Shown piece by piece: positions 11,299 to 25,569 of a stretch of DNA of 64,000 bases (positions within the stretch are counted from its first letter, which is position 1; each line of letters starts with the position of its first letter). The stretch lies in contig NC_088787.1 in assembly GCF_949628265.1 (NCBI RefSeq), positions 6,066,501 to 6,130,500 on the forward strand, given 5' to 3'. Position numbers and translations under genes: made by a program. Below the pieces are notes generated by a model, which saw nothing but the letters and a program-made list of their open reading frames with translations, was not told where the DNA came from and made no database searches. Source of the stretch: Cloeon dipterum. Lineage: Eukaryota; Arthropoda; Insecta; Ephemeroptera; Baetidae.

Positions 11299-13663
11299 CA
11301 GGGCCGGACTGGCATCGAAAAATTCACCGGGGCATTCCTAATTTTGGCGGCCCACGAGACCGTAGCGGCCCACCCCCCCCCCCTCCACCATGGGTTCGCA
11401 AAATCCAAAAACCCGGATATTTTCGGAAAAAATCCAATACATTGCAAAAACGGTTTTTTTTCTGAAAATTTGCGCATTTCTCCAAAACAAATGCATTTTT
11501 ATTGAAAATAAAAGAATGGGGATCTTTACAAATCAGTAAAAATATGACACTGGTGTCCCCAAACACTGAAAATTCTAACACTAGTCGAATTTTTCCAAAT
11601 TTTTGCGTGAAATGTGAAATTTTTGGGGTTAAATTCTGAAAAATAATTGTGAAAAAACCTAAAACGTGTTTTTTCAGCTATTTTTTTGCGCAAAAAAACC
11701 AGTGGTGCATTTTTGTGCATTGCAACCCTGGAGACGAGTCCAATTATGGGAAGTTTATGCAATTCTGATGGTTAAAAAGAACCCAAAATTTGGGGTTGCA
11801 AAAATAATGAAATTGGAAAAATTGCAACCCCTAATTTTTTCGTTTTTTGAAGTGGAAAAAATTATCACCAAGAAATAATTTGCATAGATCGCCTTAGTCA
11901 TGGGACATCTTTTGAACAATTTTTCTAAATTTCAAAATCGTATATAAAAACATTTTTTTTAAATAAACGTAAAAATATTCATATTTCGAAAAAAAAACAT
12001 TAAATTTATGAATTTCCGGAAAAAAACAGAAAACTGCAAAACCTAGTGGGGGTTTCTCAGGGTCGCAAAAACTGCAATTTTCCAAAAACACAAAGAGCAT
12101 CGCAAAAAACTTTATTATAGTGTATTTCCGAAATTTTGAGCATTCTGTTCTAAATTTGAATATTTTTAAGGATATTTAAGTTTGTTGATGTGTGTCAACA
12201 GATATATAAAAAAAACTTTAGATTATGTCAAAAGGGAAAGGTTGAAATAATTATCATTCAAAATTTTAAGGTGTTTTTGAATATGATTTTGAAATATAGA
12301 AAATGTGTTTGAAGTTTTTTCGTGACAAATGTGAACTTAAGAAAATTTCATAGCGATTGTTTTTTAGAAATTCCGCTTCGAAACTCGTACAAATTGGAAT
12401 TTTTTACAATTTTGTAACATTTGCAACTCCAAAACTCTGGTTTTAACCATCAGAATTGTAGAAATTGTACACTGTTGGACCTCCCTTGAGCATTTGAATG
12501 GTTTAGGGGTGCATAAGGCTACCCTCCACAACCGATAAACTGCCAATATTCGACACACTTAAAAAATATAGCATTTTATAGCTTTGGATATTTCCATTAA
12601 TTTTGCACTTAATTTAAAAAAATTTGTTCTCTTTTCAAATAAGGGACGGGGTGGTAATTAAGAAGGAGTTTTGGATAATTTAAAGTATTTTTAAGCCCAA
12701 AGGAAGCATCCTAAAATATTTTTATCGAAATTGTAGCAATGCGGTTGAAAGGGGATGGTGGTAATCACCCCGTAAATACTTAAGCTGCTTATGGAAGGTC
12801 GAGACGAGTCTAACGGTGGATTGTTTTTGCCATTCTGATGGTTAGAACTCGAGATTTTAGAGTTTAAAATGCAGCCACAACACAAAAATTGCTAAAATTT
12901 CTTGACTTTTCGAATTTTGCACGCTCGAAATCTCGGGTTCTATAACCATTCAAATTGCTAAAATTAACACTTTTGGACTAATCTTAACCTCCCCTGACCA
13001 GCTAATGAGTTTAGGGGTGCTTTCCATCCACCCCTAATTATAAGTGGCACTACATAAAAACCTTCGAAAAAGTAAAATATTTTTAACTCAAAACTAATGT
13101 AATAATTTGTATTTTTTTCTAAAAAATATTTTCTCTGTTTTAATTTTAAAAGAAGGGACGTAGTGGCAGTTTTATGAAGGAGTTTTGGGTAATTTAAACT
13201 ATGTTTAAGCGCAGAGGAAGCATGCTAAAATATTTTTTTTCAAAATTGAAGCAATGGGGTTAAAAGGGAATGAGGGTTATCACCCCCTAAACACTTTGGC
13301 TGGTTAGTGGAGGTTGGGCCAAGTCTAACAGTGGGTATATTATGCATTTCTGATGGTTAGAATCCGAGATTTAGAGTTGCAAAGAACCCGGCGAAAAATA
13401 AAAACTTTATGTAATTTTTTTCATTTTTGATTTGAAGAATTTCTCAAAATTAATAAAAAAACAACGCTGAAATTTTCAGTCTGGGTGTTTGTGTACCCAG
13501 ATCGCGGGGCGCACAACGAGACGTGCTATTTTAAGGAATTGAGTTAATCAAGTGTCGGCGGGCGGCCAGTCCCGCGGCCGGTCCGGTGGTCGGCCCGGCG
13601 GCCCACTTGGGCCACGGCCCACCGGGGCATTGCCCGATTAGCCCGATGGGCTATCCGGGCCTG
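11299..13663. mobile_element. hAT-type DNA element, 2.37 kb, perfect 8-bp target duplication
   Basis: The left end starts CAGGGCCGGACTGGC and the right end finishes CTATCCGGGCCTG, which are imperfect inverted ends. GGTGTTTC flanks it on both sides (11291-11298 and 13664-13671). The flanks rejoin to give the uninterrupted sequence seen at 17020-17040 (GGGGTGTTTCATAGTGTG), so the element landed inside another repeat copy. No transposase is recognisable; the interior is largely the short two-orientation unit listed separately. The 8-bp duplication and CAGGGnnGG ends are typical of hAT elements. Non-autonomous or decayed. Confidence 0.82.
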
Positions 13664-14935
13664 GGTGTTTCATAGTGTGTAACATAATACCCTTCAATGG
13701 CGGATTTAAGGCGGATTTATTCACTCATTCAGTATTTCAAACTGATTCGGTGATAAACAAAAAATTGGTAGCTATAGTTATAACGAACTGCTGTTCTAAA
13801 GTTTACAAAAAAAAAAGGCAAGTCTTTATTGGAAACTGAGCCCTGGCTCTCAACAACTTAACTTTCAAGATTCAGGGTCCAGGGGCTCTTTGTCAACAGC
13901 AGGGTGTTGCGAATAATTGCAACACGGCTATATTAAGCAGCCGGCGGCCGCTCATTTGGTCTGCAGGCGCGCGATGGGATAGATCAGGCCAAGGAGTACC
14001 ACAATATGGGCTAGCAAAAACCCGTTTATTTGCTAAAAAGAGCCCTTAAAATTACAAAAATAAAAAATATTCTTTTCATGCAATTTCTAAATTTTTCTGC
14101 TATACTAATATTTTAAATTGTTAGTGTGCAATTAATTCGTAGGAAAGGAAAAATAATTAACTGTAAATACCGGTAAATACCGTAAATACGGAGACTTAAA
14201 ACAAGTAAAAATCTATGGTGATTGGTGATTTTTAATGATAATTTTGTTCTTTTCCATAACTTATATTCATCTTTGTGCAGTGGAAAATTCGGTAAACGCT
14301 CGTGAAGATGGTTTTGCCGATTTGATGCCAAAAATTTGCTTTATACTGGAGCAATGTTTAAATAGCTGTACACGTATTGAAAATGGCACTAGAGAAGTCA
14401 TATTTTAACAACCCCCCTTTTGCTCTTCTGAAACTATATGCATCACGAAAATGCAGAAAATACTCTAATCCCCCAAATGCAATTAAAATATTGGGAACAT
14501 TTTTTATAAAATACAAATAAAATATATTGAAGTCGTAAAACGACCAATAAAGACATCTTTTCATCCAGCTGAGCCAGCTTTGACCAATTTTCGATTATAT
14601 CGTCAGCCGCAAGCCACCGTGAATTTGGCATAGCTATACGAGCGCCAAGCCACCGGTCAAATTTTTGAAAATGTGTAAGTTCTGGAGAAAAAAGCTTGCC
14701 ATTAAAAATATTTTCAGTCAAGCCAGCTGCCGGTGAAATCGGCCCACGGCAAGTTTTAACAATCAGAATTGAAAAAACTATCCACCGTTATCTCGTCTTA
14801 AGCTCCACTAACCAGCTTAAATTTTTAGGGGCCGCTTTGGCGCTTACCCCATTCCCTAGCTTTCATCCCCACATTGCTTATATTTCGATATTAAATTATT
14901 TAGCATGCTCCATCTGGGTTAAAAATATTTTTTTT

Positions 14936-15262
14936 TTTTTTTTTGCTCTTTTTATCCCTGTCCGAGGACCGAAGGACCGGGAAGGGCGCGCACTGCACTA
15001 GCACGAATGCTGAAACCCGGGTCCCAATAACACCGCGAACGGATAACATGGGCGCACGAGGCCGCACAGGGACCCAGCCCACTCAAGGGCCACTTGCCTC
15101 CGCACCGAGGACTGCATTGAAACGCTAGATATTCGTCCCGTGAAGCCAAATCACGCATGCTGGAAAGGTGCAAACCAGCAAGTAGCGAGTCGGCGCCGGT
15201 GCGCCTCCCAGCCCGTTGAGCAATTTGAGCAATTCGAGGAGTCACTAAACTAACCACTTTTT
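14936..15262 (-). mobile_element. SINE-like retroposon, copy 1
   Basis: About 320 bp of moderate G+C, nearly identical to 36070-36386. Read on the minus strand it starts near AAGTGGTTAGTTTAGTGACT, passes GGCGCACCGGCGCCGACTCG, and ends in GGATAAAAAGAGC followed by a run of A. Equal lengths and a terminal A-run argue for retroposition. I could not assign clear A and B boxes, so a SINE is likely but unproven. Target duplications were not clear. Confidence 0.55.
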
Positions 15263-16933
15263 GCCATTTCTGACATTGGGTAGCCAGTATTAGATCTCCG
15301 AACTGCTCAAATACCTCTCATTGCTTTAACACTCCTGAGAGTGCCTTAACAATGCGAGCCAACGGGCTGGTAAATTGTCTAAAATATCTTTTCAATTCCA
15401 TCCCTTCTTTCAAAAAGAAACAGACAAATATTTTAAAATCGGTGCAAAAATTAATACAAAATCCAGAGCTATAAAATAATTTACTTTTTTCAAGGGCGTT
15501 TAAGTATAGCAACTTAGGGGAGGAGGGTAAGCAACCCTAAACCTTTCAGCTCATCAGAGCAGGTAACAAAAGTCCATCGGTGGGTAGTTTTTGCTTTTCT
15601 GATGGTTGTAACCCGAGATTTGGAGTTGCAAAAATAATGCCTATTTTTTCATGTGTTTGGGTTCTTTGCACCTCCAAATCTCGGGTTCTAACAATCAGAA
15701 TTGCAAAAACTACCCACCGTTAGACTCGTCTTGACTTTCACTAACCAGCTAAAGTATTTAGGAGGTGCTTTCCACCATCGCCTTTCAACCCCATTGCTAC
15801 AATTTAATGCAATATGAATACAAAAATCCAAAAGCTGATACACATAATTATGCTTTCCTTTTTTGCACCGGGGATGAAGTATAGAAACCTAGGGGTGAAG
15901 GGTAAGCAGCTAAGCACACTTAAACCCTTCAGATCCTCAGGGCAGGTTGAGGCGAGACCAACGGTAGGTTGTTTTTTCCCATTCTGATGGTTAGTTTTCG
16001 AGATTTGAGGTTGCAAAAAATAAACGAATTTTGAAAAAGTACTTATTCTTCCAGTTTTGAAGTGAAGTTTTTTAAAACAAAAAACCATCACTAAGACATT
16101 TTCTGCTAAAATCACACTTATCATGCGACAACTTTTTAAACACTATATTTTTAAACTCTAAATTTCAAAGTCATTTTTGAAAACACATTTTTATTAATTA
16201 TTTGAGCTGCATAATTTCTGATAGTTTCTAAGTTTTCTTAATTATATCCATGATTGATACATAATTGTTAATTTTTCGAAACGAAAAATGATTATGCACT
16301 AACACAAACTAAATTATTCATACTATATATATACATGATGCATTATAAATCATGAAAAACTGTTTTTCAGGGATTTCCGCTAATTTGATTATTTTACACA
16401 TTTTTCCGAAACACAAATATCTTCAATGGATATATTATATTTTGTGGAGGTGCTTCTTTTCCGTTAAGTTCATTAAGAGGAAAAATTAATCAGGAATTAT
16501 ATATCAATAACAAATAATGGACATGTTTTTGTGGTAACTTTAAAAAATAAGCCAAAAAGGAAGTTACAAAGATTTAAAAAAATATATATTTTGGAAATTG
16601 ATTTTGAATGTGTTTACAGTTGTTTAAAAAACTATCCTAAATTTTCTTTGTTTTTTTTTTGTTTTAAAAAATTCCACGTCGAAAGTCGAGGATTTGGTAA
16701 TTTTTTCAAATTTCGTTATTTACATTTGCAACTCCAAATTTTGGAAAATAACTATCAGAATTGCAAAATCTACCCACCGTTAGAATTTGTTTAAATTTCC
16801 CCTGACCAGCTGAAAGGTTTAGGAGTGCTTTCGCTTACCCTCCATCCACCCACTAAAAGTTGCAATAATTTTCAACCCCCTTGAATAAAAATTTATATCA
16901 GTATAATATATTTCAATGATTTGCATTTCATTT

Positions 16934-18620
16934 AAGTGTGTGTTCAGGAGTCTTTTAAGGGTAATTGTCAATTTTACCGACTTTATTTCTCCATCCTGAA
17001 TTTTACATATGTTGTTAGGGGTGTTTCATAGTGTGTAACCTGAAATTTTGAGCAAAAAATTCGGGGGCCTTTTTTGGGAAATCACGATTTTCGAAAACAG
17101 AAAATTTCAGATAGTATATCCGAAATATCAAGGTATCTTCGGTCCAGATTGGAATTTCGATGTGGTTTTTTCACCTCCACACGTAACTTTTTGAGTAGAA
17201 CAAATTTTCCATTGGTCAAAAATTTGTAGGTCAAAGGTCAAGGTCACAAATTCGCGTGCAAAATGTTCAATTAAAAATATCGCAAAATACGCCCCCTCGG
17301 ATTTTTTTCATGAAAACGTAAAAAATGTAGCCCTGAATTTGTAGAATCGAATGGTGAAGAGAAATCGATGGAGACTCTGATAGATCGCGAGATATTTTGA
17401 ATTTAAGGATTCGTGTCGCGCGTCCGGCACGACGACAATATCATCCGGCGATTTTACTTTCGTAATTTACGTTGGAATTTGATATGTAACCCACATGTTA
17501 TGCATATGATTACCTAGAAAAATAAACGAGCTTTCCAGTGGTGTGCTTACATTTTGTATTGGTTTCAAACTTCTCAAGAAATAGCGGCGCGCGAAAAGAA
17601 AATATAATTTTTTCAAATATTGACATTTTTACAAATCTCAAATCTCGGGTTCTAACCATCAGAATTGCAAAAACTACCCACCGTTGGACTCGTCTCGACC
17701 TTCCCTGACCAGCTGAAAGGTTTAGGGGTGTTTACCCTCCACCCCTAAGTTGCTGAACTTCAACCCCCAAGAAAAAAAACAAAAAATGTAGCATCCCTCA
17801 GTTAGGGATGGAGGGTAAACACCCCTAAACCTTTTAGCTGGTCAGGGAAGGTCGAGACGAGTCCAACGGTGGGTAGTTTTTGCAATTCTGATGGTTAGAA
17901 CCCGAGATTTGGGATTTGTAAAAATGTCAATATTTGTAAAATTTATATTTTCTTTTCGCGCGCCGCTATTTCTTGAGAAGTTTGAAATCAATACAAAATG
18001 TAAGCACACCACTGGAAAGCTCGTTTATTTTTCTAGGTAATCATATGCATAACATGTGGGTTACATATCAAATTCCGACGTAAATTACGAAAGTAAAATC
18101 GCCGGATGATATTGTCGTCGTGCCGGACGCGCGACACGAATCCTTAAATTCAAAATATCTCGCGATCTATCAGAGTCTCCATCGATTTCTCTTCACCATT
18201 CGATTCTACAAATTCAGGGCTACATTTTTTACGTTTTCATGAAAAAAATCCGAGGGGGCGTATTTTGCGATATTTTTAATTGAACATTTTGCACGCGAAT
18301 TTGTGACCTTGACCTTTGACCTACAAATTTTTGACCAATGGAAAATTTGTTCTACTCAAAAAGTTACGTGTGGAGGTGAAAAAACCACATCGAAATTCCA
18401 ATCTGGACCGAAGATACCTTGATATTTCGGATATACTATCTGAAATTTTCTGTTTTCGAAAATCGTGATTTCCCAAAAAAGGCCCCCGAATTTTTTGCTC
18501 AAAATTTCAGGTTACACACTATGAAACACCCCTAACAACATATGTAAAATTCAGGATGGAGAAATAAAGTCGGTAAAATTGACAATTACCCTTAAAAGAC
18601 TCCTGAACACACACTTAAAC
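16934..18620. repeat. 1.69 kb near-perfect palindrome
   Basis: The segment 16934-17775 is repeated in reverse complement at about 17795-18620 with only occasional differences, around a short centre near 17775-17795. The ends read TTAAGTGTGTGTTCAGGAG and its complement. The middle of each arm carries one copy of the two-orientation unit. Other words are GACCTTGACCTTTGACC and CGCGATCTATCAGAGTC. No protein is recognisable. The TTAA at each tip could be a target duplication (TTAA is used by piggyBac-type elements) or just part of the palindrome. Its tip sequence is also the target into which the hAT element at 11299 inserted. Confidence 0.88.
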
Positions 18621-19039
18621 AATATTTTTCTGCATGAATTTTGAAAGAAGAGAAAGGTTTTGTAATGTGTAAGGAGTTTTGGACAATTTAAAATATTTTT
18701 AAGTCCAAAGGAAGCATGATGAAATTTTTATTATCAAAATTGTAGCAGTGGGGTTGAAAGGGGATGGGGTTAAGCACCCCATAAACACTTTGACTGGTTA
18801 GTGCAGGTTAAGACGCGTCCAATGGTGGCTAGTTTTTGCAATTCTTATGGTTATATAACCAAAGATTTAGAGGTGCAAAGAAAGAACTGCAACATTAAAA
18901 AAAATGTAATTTAAATATTTTAATTTAGAATTTCTCAAAAACTACAAACAAAACCACTTTGAAATTTGTAAGCTACAATTTTTAGCTTTAATGGGTGATT
19001 GATCCAATCAGCTTGTCGATCCACACTAATACACTTGCT

Positions 19040-19128
19040 GGTGGGAGGGGGGCCCTACGATCTCGTAGACCGCAAAAATTAAGACAGCGCCACGGTAAAT
19101 TTTTTAATTTTCCAATACCAGTATGACC
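19040..19128. repeat. Solo end of the hAT family found at 11299
   Basis: Read on the minus strand, this starts CAGGGTCATACTGG and continues with ACCGTGGCGCTGTC, GCGGTCTACGAGATCGTAG and GGCCCCCCTCCC, matching the first ~95 bp of the element at 11299. The opposite end was not found. Confidence 0.6.
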
Positions 19129-19829
19129 CTGTTCAACCCCCTCGAAAAAATTAAAATTTTTTATCTAATTTTTTTTAATTATTTTGCATTTATTTAGAAA
19201 AATATTTTTTTAATTGTTTTGAAAGGAGGGATTGGTTGGTAATTTAAAAGGAGTTTATTTGGATAAATTACATAAATTAAAATTATTTATAAGCCCAAAG
19301 AGGAAAGTATGCTAAAATTTTTACTATTTAAATTGTGGCAATGATGTTGAAAGGTGTTGGGGGTAAGCACCCCCATCACCTAAGTACTTTGGTTGGTTTT
19401 AGTGTCGGTCGAGACGAGTCTAATGGTGGGTATTTTTTGCAATTCTGGATTCTGATAATTATAGATGAGCTTGAGATGATGTGCCTGTGAGAGCAAAGAA
19501 AACCCTCATTATCGAAAAATGTCATCTTTTTACCATTTTTTGGAAGAGGAAATCCCCACGAGCAAAATTTCGGTTACAAGCCAGCCCATCAGTAGCTGCT
19601 ATAAATTTCGTGGGTGTTGCCTAATTCATATATTCGTAATCTGCAAGCACACTGCCCAATCAAGGCTCAGGCGTCGGGGCTGCCAACTTAAAACTGGCAG
19701 TTGGCAGCTCAACAAAAATATTGGTCCCGCGTTTGTTAGTCAAAGTTAACCAGAGAACAACGGTCGAATTTTTTGGGGCCGATTTAGCTATAAAATAGTG
19801 TCAAAAATGGTTTTTGGGACTTTTTTATG

Positions 19830-19998
19830 GTATTTTCGAAAAAGTAATCGCAAAGTAATCGAAGTAATCGGTACTTTGGTTTTTGGAGAAAAGTACTCGG
19901 TACTTTTCAATTTAAAAGTAATCGGTAGTACCGAGTAAAAGTACCGGTAGTACCGATTACTTTGAAAGTACTCGGTACTTTTCGCCCATCCCTACACT
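19830..19998. mobile_element. hAT-like terminus just upstream of RpS23
   Basis: Contains repeated AGTAATCGGTACTT-type words and ends CTCGGTACTTTTCGCCCATC then CCTAC. Read on the minus strand this is a TAGGGATGGGCGAAAAG terminus of the kind common in hAT elements. The other end was not found. It stops about 60 bp before the RpS23 start codon, so it abuts or forms part of the ribosomal gene's promoter. Confidence 0.5.
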
Positions 19999-20055
19999 GT
20001 TTCAGTCGGCCATATTCGGTTTTCACTTCAGCCTTGTACGTGACACACACGCAAC

Positions 20056-21545
<1,490 letters not shown>

Positions 21546-21797
21546 GTTTACTCTAATGTTACTCTCCATCCAACACACAAACGGTCTGGCTCGCCTACTA
21601 CAATTTCTCTCCTCTTCATCCACGGGATACTGGGTGAGAAAAGAAGTGGCTGGAGGACGCAAATCATTCCACACATTGAAATAGTGCATTCCAATTTGGA
21701 CTCTCTGTCACTAAGCATTCCGTAATAACCTTATGAGCTGGATTTGACATCATTGTTATCATTTCATTCTTTCCCAAGAGCTATGTAAATATTTAAA

Positions 21798-21803
21798 ATT
21801 AAA
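21798..21803 (+). terminator. Probable poly(A) signal of RpS23
   Basis: ATTAAA lies 253 bases after the RpS23 stop codon. No AATAAA occurs nearer. The variant is common in animals; the cleavage site is not visible. Confidence 0.45.
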
Positions 21804-21849
21804 ATGAACCTTGAGATTTTAAAAGTTGACTTTATCTGTTAAAATTTTC

Positions 21850-23750
21850 AATGAAGCAATTAGTGCACAGATTTTGCTAACAGGTAGGCAATCGGGGATG
21901 AACTCTTTTGGCATAAACTAGAGGTGTCAGAAGCGTGAGTTAGAGGCGGCTGGTGGTTTAGCAGCAATTTCGGCTCGGCGATGTCAGTTAACGAAGAAAA
22001 AATGAGTAGTAATCACAGGTCGGAAGATACCATAACTTACAATGAAGCCCTTAAATTTTATATTGAGCTTGATCTAATTAGTCCCAGTTTCAGCCATTAA
22101 ACTAAATTAATATGTCATAAATTTAAATCTAAAATTTGTGCTGACCAGAATTCCGGAAAAAAATAGTTAACGTTTTTTAATTCGTCAAGCTGCCCGGTAA
22201 AACTTTAAATTATAAAATAATAACGTGCTTACAAGGCTTCTATTACAAAATTCCTCATCTTTAACACGGGTTAAAAATTCCTTTGCTTCAAAAGAGGAAA
22301 TTTTTAAAATTATCATTCGATTTTAAGGCTCTATTTATTGCAATTATTAGTTTTTATGTTTTAGGTGAGGGAGCGAAGAGGCGCGTCGGGCTCTTTCTTA
22401 AATAATATTTTATTTATTTTTTGAAGTCCCAATCTTCTGACGCTGCGTACAAAAATATGAGAAACTAAAATACAATTTGCCTACTTTACAGGGGCTCGCA
22501 CAATAAAACGCCATGATTTTGAACTTCTGTCTCTTCGCTCTTTTTCCATTGCTCTGCTCTGCCCGTATAATTATAATGAACTCAACGCGTTGAATATTTT
22601 CGTGTCTCCCTCCTTCGATACTCGTACCTGAGCAAGGAACACAGTTGCCAGCCGCGGTTTAGTTTTTGGTGCGTGCAAAAAATATTGAAGTTGTCGTTAG
22701 TCAGTGCGTCAAGGCAGGGCTGGCTGAACTGTGATTAATGATATCATGCAGATTTTTACATCATCACATTCCTTTGATCATTGCTTCTTGTCCTGTTATT
22801 TTCATTTTACTAAAAAAGGGGATCGCTATAAATTGATGGGTGTAAGTGGCTAATTGTAAAGTAAAGAATAGAAATAATAAAATTAAATAATGTGTGAAAT
22901 TCAAGCCAGGATCTCAATTTTAATGCAAAGAATTTAGATTGAAACGAAGACAATCCCGTTGAATCTTGCGTAAAAAGAACAATGCGCAAAACTGAGAGAC
23001 AATTAATAAGTTAGAAAGGAGACAATGGATTGAACTTAAGGTCAGACTGTTTATACATTCAAAATAAATTTGTATCTCAAATAAATGTTGCATATACATA
23101 ACCTGACAGCTGTTTTTTCGGCCTTTTTTTAGTATATTATGTCACTAGTTCTTGTCTTGAGATTTCCCAATCGTTTGAACAAGCAATACAAATTTAGACC
23201 CTGAGCAAGGATCTTTTTTTATTTTAGCACATTGTGTACAAAACTTTCGCCAGTGAGCAGCATAATATCCAGCGAAAATAAATAGAATAAAAAATATTAT
23301 ATCTAAACAAATAAAACAGCTTGGCCAAGCCCTTAAATTTTTTTTAAATTTTTAAAATGAAAAATAAATCTGTTAATTTGTTAATCTTATCAAAAAAATT
23401 GTGCTAAACTAAAATTTTATCAGAGCCCCGCAATATTACCTTCACGAGTTAAATAAAATCAACAAAAACCAAAACAGTAGCCTTCTTTGGTTAGTTTTTT
23501 ACTTCTTTTCAGGGTTAATAATCATATTCATAAATATATTGTGGAATTTTTTTAATCGACTTTTCGCTAATTCTCAGGTTTAATTTACCTTGCCACCAGT
23601 TGGATGATTTAGGGAAGATTTGATAGAGACTGAAGATGAAGAAATAGGTCTCCAAAAAGTTGCACTTATAAAAATCGTAATTTATTTCCTTGAGGAAAAT
23701 CAAAATATTTAATTCTTGAAAATCAAGCGCAGGAAATCGATTAAATCAAT
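21850..23750. other. Gene-poor spacer, no supported feature
   Basis: AT-rich sequence without a recognisable gene. A possible short open start at 21981 (MSVNEEKMSSNHR before a GTCGG donor-like site) and an initiator-like TCAGTG near 22700 are too weak to call. They could be 5' exons of the downstream ovo-type gene. Confidence 0.4.
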
Positions 23751-23751
23751 A

Positions 23752-24001
23752 TTTCGCGATCTGTTAGAGTCTCCATCGATTTCTCTTCACCATTCGATTC
23801 TACACATTCAGGGCTACATTTTTTACGTTTTCATGAAAAAAATCCGAGGGGGCGTATTTTGCGATATTTTTAATTGAACATTTTGCACGCGAATTTGTGA
23901 CCTTGACCTTTGACTTAAAAATTTTTGACCAATGGCAAATTTGTTCTACTCAAAAAGTTACGTGTGGAGGTGAAAAAACCACATAGAAATTCCAATCTGG
24001 A
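23752..24001. repeat. Truncated copy of the 1.69 kb palindrome
   Basis: Matches one arm of the 16934-18620 palindrome from the CGCGATCTGTTAGAGTC block to TCCAATCTGGAC, with few differences (for example GACTTAAAA for GACCTACAAA). Only a single arm is present, so the family exists elsewhere in truncated form. Confidence 0.8.
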
Positions 24002-24089
24002 CAATTTACATATTGTTATTTACTGACAAAGATATCTAATTTTAAAAGTAAAGTAGAAATTTGAAAATTACGAATCTGGTAAGGGTCGG

Positions 24090-24590
24090 GGGGGGGGGGC
24101 TAAACAGGGACAGGGACGGCGCAGGGACGAACCCGAGAGAAAAAAATGGGACAGGGACGGGATTATTTTTTCAGGGACGGGACCAAAAAACCACCCCGGT
24201 TCCCCTCTCTAGTTGCATTACACAAGGTGGCCGGCGCGCAACCCAATTATCATTTTAATAACGTTTTCATTATCAAAAAAATTTGAAATTTTCGCTCATG
24301 GTAACCAATGAATCTGTCCTTTAAAATCAATAAAAAAATTATTTATATTATACGCAGTCTCTGATAGCCACAAGGGTCCGAGTTTGTCTCTGAAAATCAT
24401 TGAAATTATTAAAATGAAAAAAAAAACATTTTTTCTGAGATGATTCTTGAATAAATTTACTTAATTTTGGGTGTTTTGATTTTTTTAAATTAAAATTTTA
24501 ATTAAATTTAAATGTTCTTTAACGGCCAGCTGAAATTTTCAGATGAATTATTTTCGAAAACAGTAAATTTGAGAAATTTTGCTGAGTGGA
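24090..24590. repeat. GGGACAGGGACGG-rich end plus direct repeat copy 1
   Basis: 24090-24212 is built of GGGACAGGGACGG-type words and ends CCCGGTTCCCCTCTCTA, resembling a transposon terminus read backwards (TAGAGAGGGGAACCGGGG). From TTGCATTACACAAGGTGGCC (24213) to 24590 the sequence matches 26183-26545 in the same orientation at high identity. The first block is absent at 26180, so it is a separate insertion beside the shared repeat. Confidence 0.65.
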
Positions 24591-25569
24591 GACGCCGACA
24601 CTTAGTTAGTCCCATCAGAGGGGAATCGAGCAGCAAGGAACTGGAAACGTGGCCGCTATCAGGGGGTCGACGTATTGAACGCTTAAAGCAAAACCTAAAT
24701 GTTTCCCGCGCGTATCTTAATTTAAAATATTATATTTGCTCGTTTGAGGCGTTTTTGTGTGTTGAAAAACAATTGAAAGAATTACTTCACAACTATATAA
24801 TATTTGAAGTTATATTTAAAAAAAATCGTCTAGGTTGATTGGGGCTGCTTAACAATTTCAAATTATTTTCACCACGTTTTAACACTCGAACGCGTTTTTA
24901 TGTACAAAAATTCCCAATGGGACTATCTTTTCGCCTGCCCGCACCGCGGTCTTAAATTGAAAAACACCAGACATTTTGTTAGTCAAAGATTTATTGCTTT
25001 ATTGCTCCCTCTCGTGGGGTTGTATTCTTGCTTCGTGCAACTCGATGAAAGCAACTGACTTGAATGGTTATTGTTGTTGCATCCGGCCGGCCGGTACATC
25101 CCTAACAAAATTTTTATTGCCTCAAACACCCCTCGATGAGGCGAGTGCCCGCTTTTAGGCCGATTTGCCTGCGATCACAATGCACCCGCCAGGTGTGCGG
25201 CGAAATAGAGCCTTTTGTTGTCACCCGCTGCGATGCAGGCGAGCGGGCCAAGAGCCACGGAGTAACAAGTGCATCTCCCTTCTCGAGCCAGCACTGCTTG
25301 CTATTCGAGTTAAATTTTATCTCAAAATCAACTCTTTCCAGAGTGGTTATAGTTAAAATTCAATTTAAATATGACTAGTAGACCTGTTTCGATAAAATGC
25401 CCAAATATTGTTGTGTGACCAAATATTAAAATCTAGTCGGGTTTCAATTTAATTGCTTTCATATTCGCTCTAATTATAGCAACTTGCAATACAAGGTGAC
25501 CAAGATATCAACAAATATCTTTGGCAATCTAGAGTTTACAATAATTTTTAAATTTGATTTCTAAAAAGG

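Larger units (their letters stand above)
11720..19500. repeat. Two-orientation unit repeated at least 14 times
   Basis: A unit of roughly 150-200 bp recurs in both orientations. Its core words, in order, are GGGGTTGAAAGGGGATGG, CACCCC then TAAAC, GCTGGTTAGTGGAGG, GAGACGAGTC, GGTGGGTAGTTTTTGCA, TTCTGATGGTTAGAACC and CGAGATTTGGAGTTGCAAA. Forward copies lie near 11735, 12690, 13200, 15495, 15855, 17800, 18690 and 19290; reverse copies near 12405, 12915, 14745, 15655, 16725 and 17630. AT-rich spacers separate them. They lie both inside and outside the hAT element and the palindrome, so the unit predates or spreads independently of those insertions. No coding content seen. Confidence 0.75.

Noticed and set aside
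11217-11465. 82-codon frame and its overlapping minus-strand frames
   Set aside because: They span the end of the hAT-type element and its target site and match nothing known.
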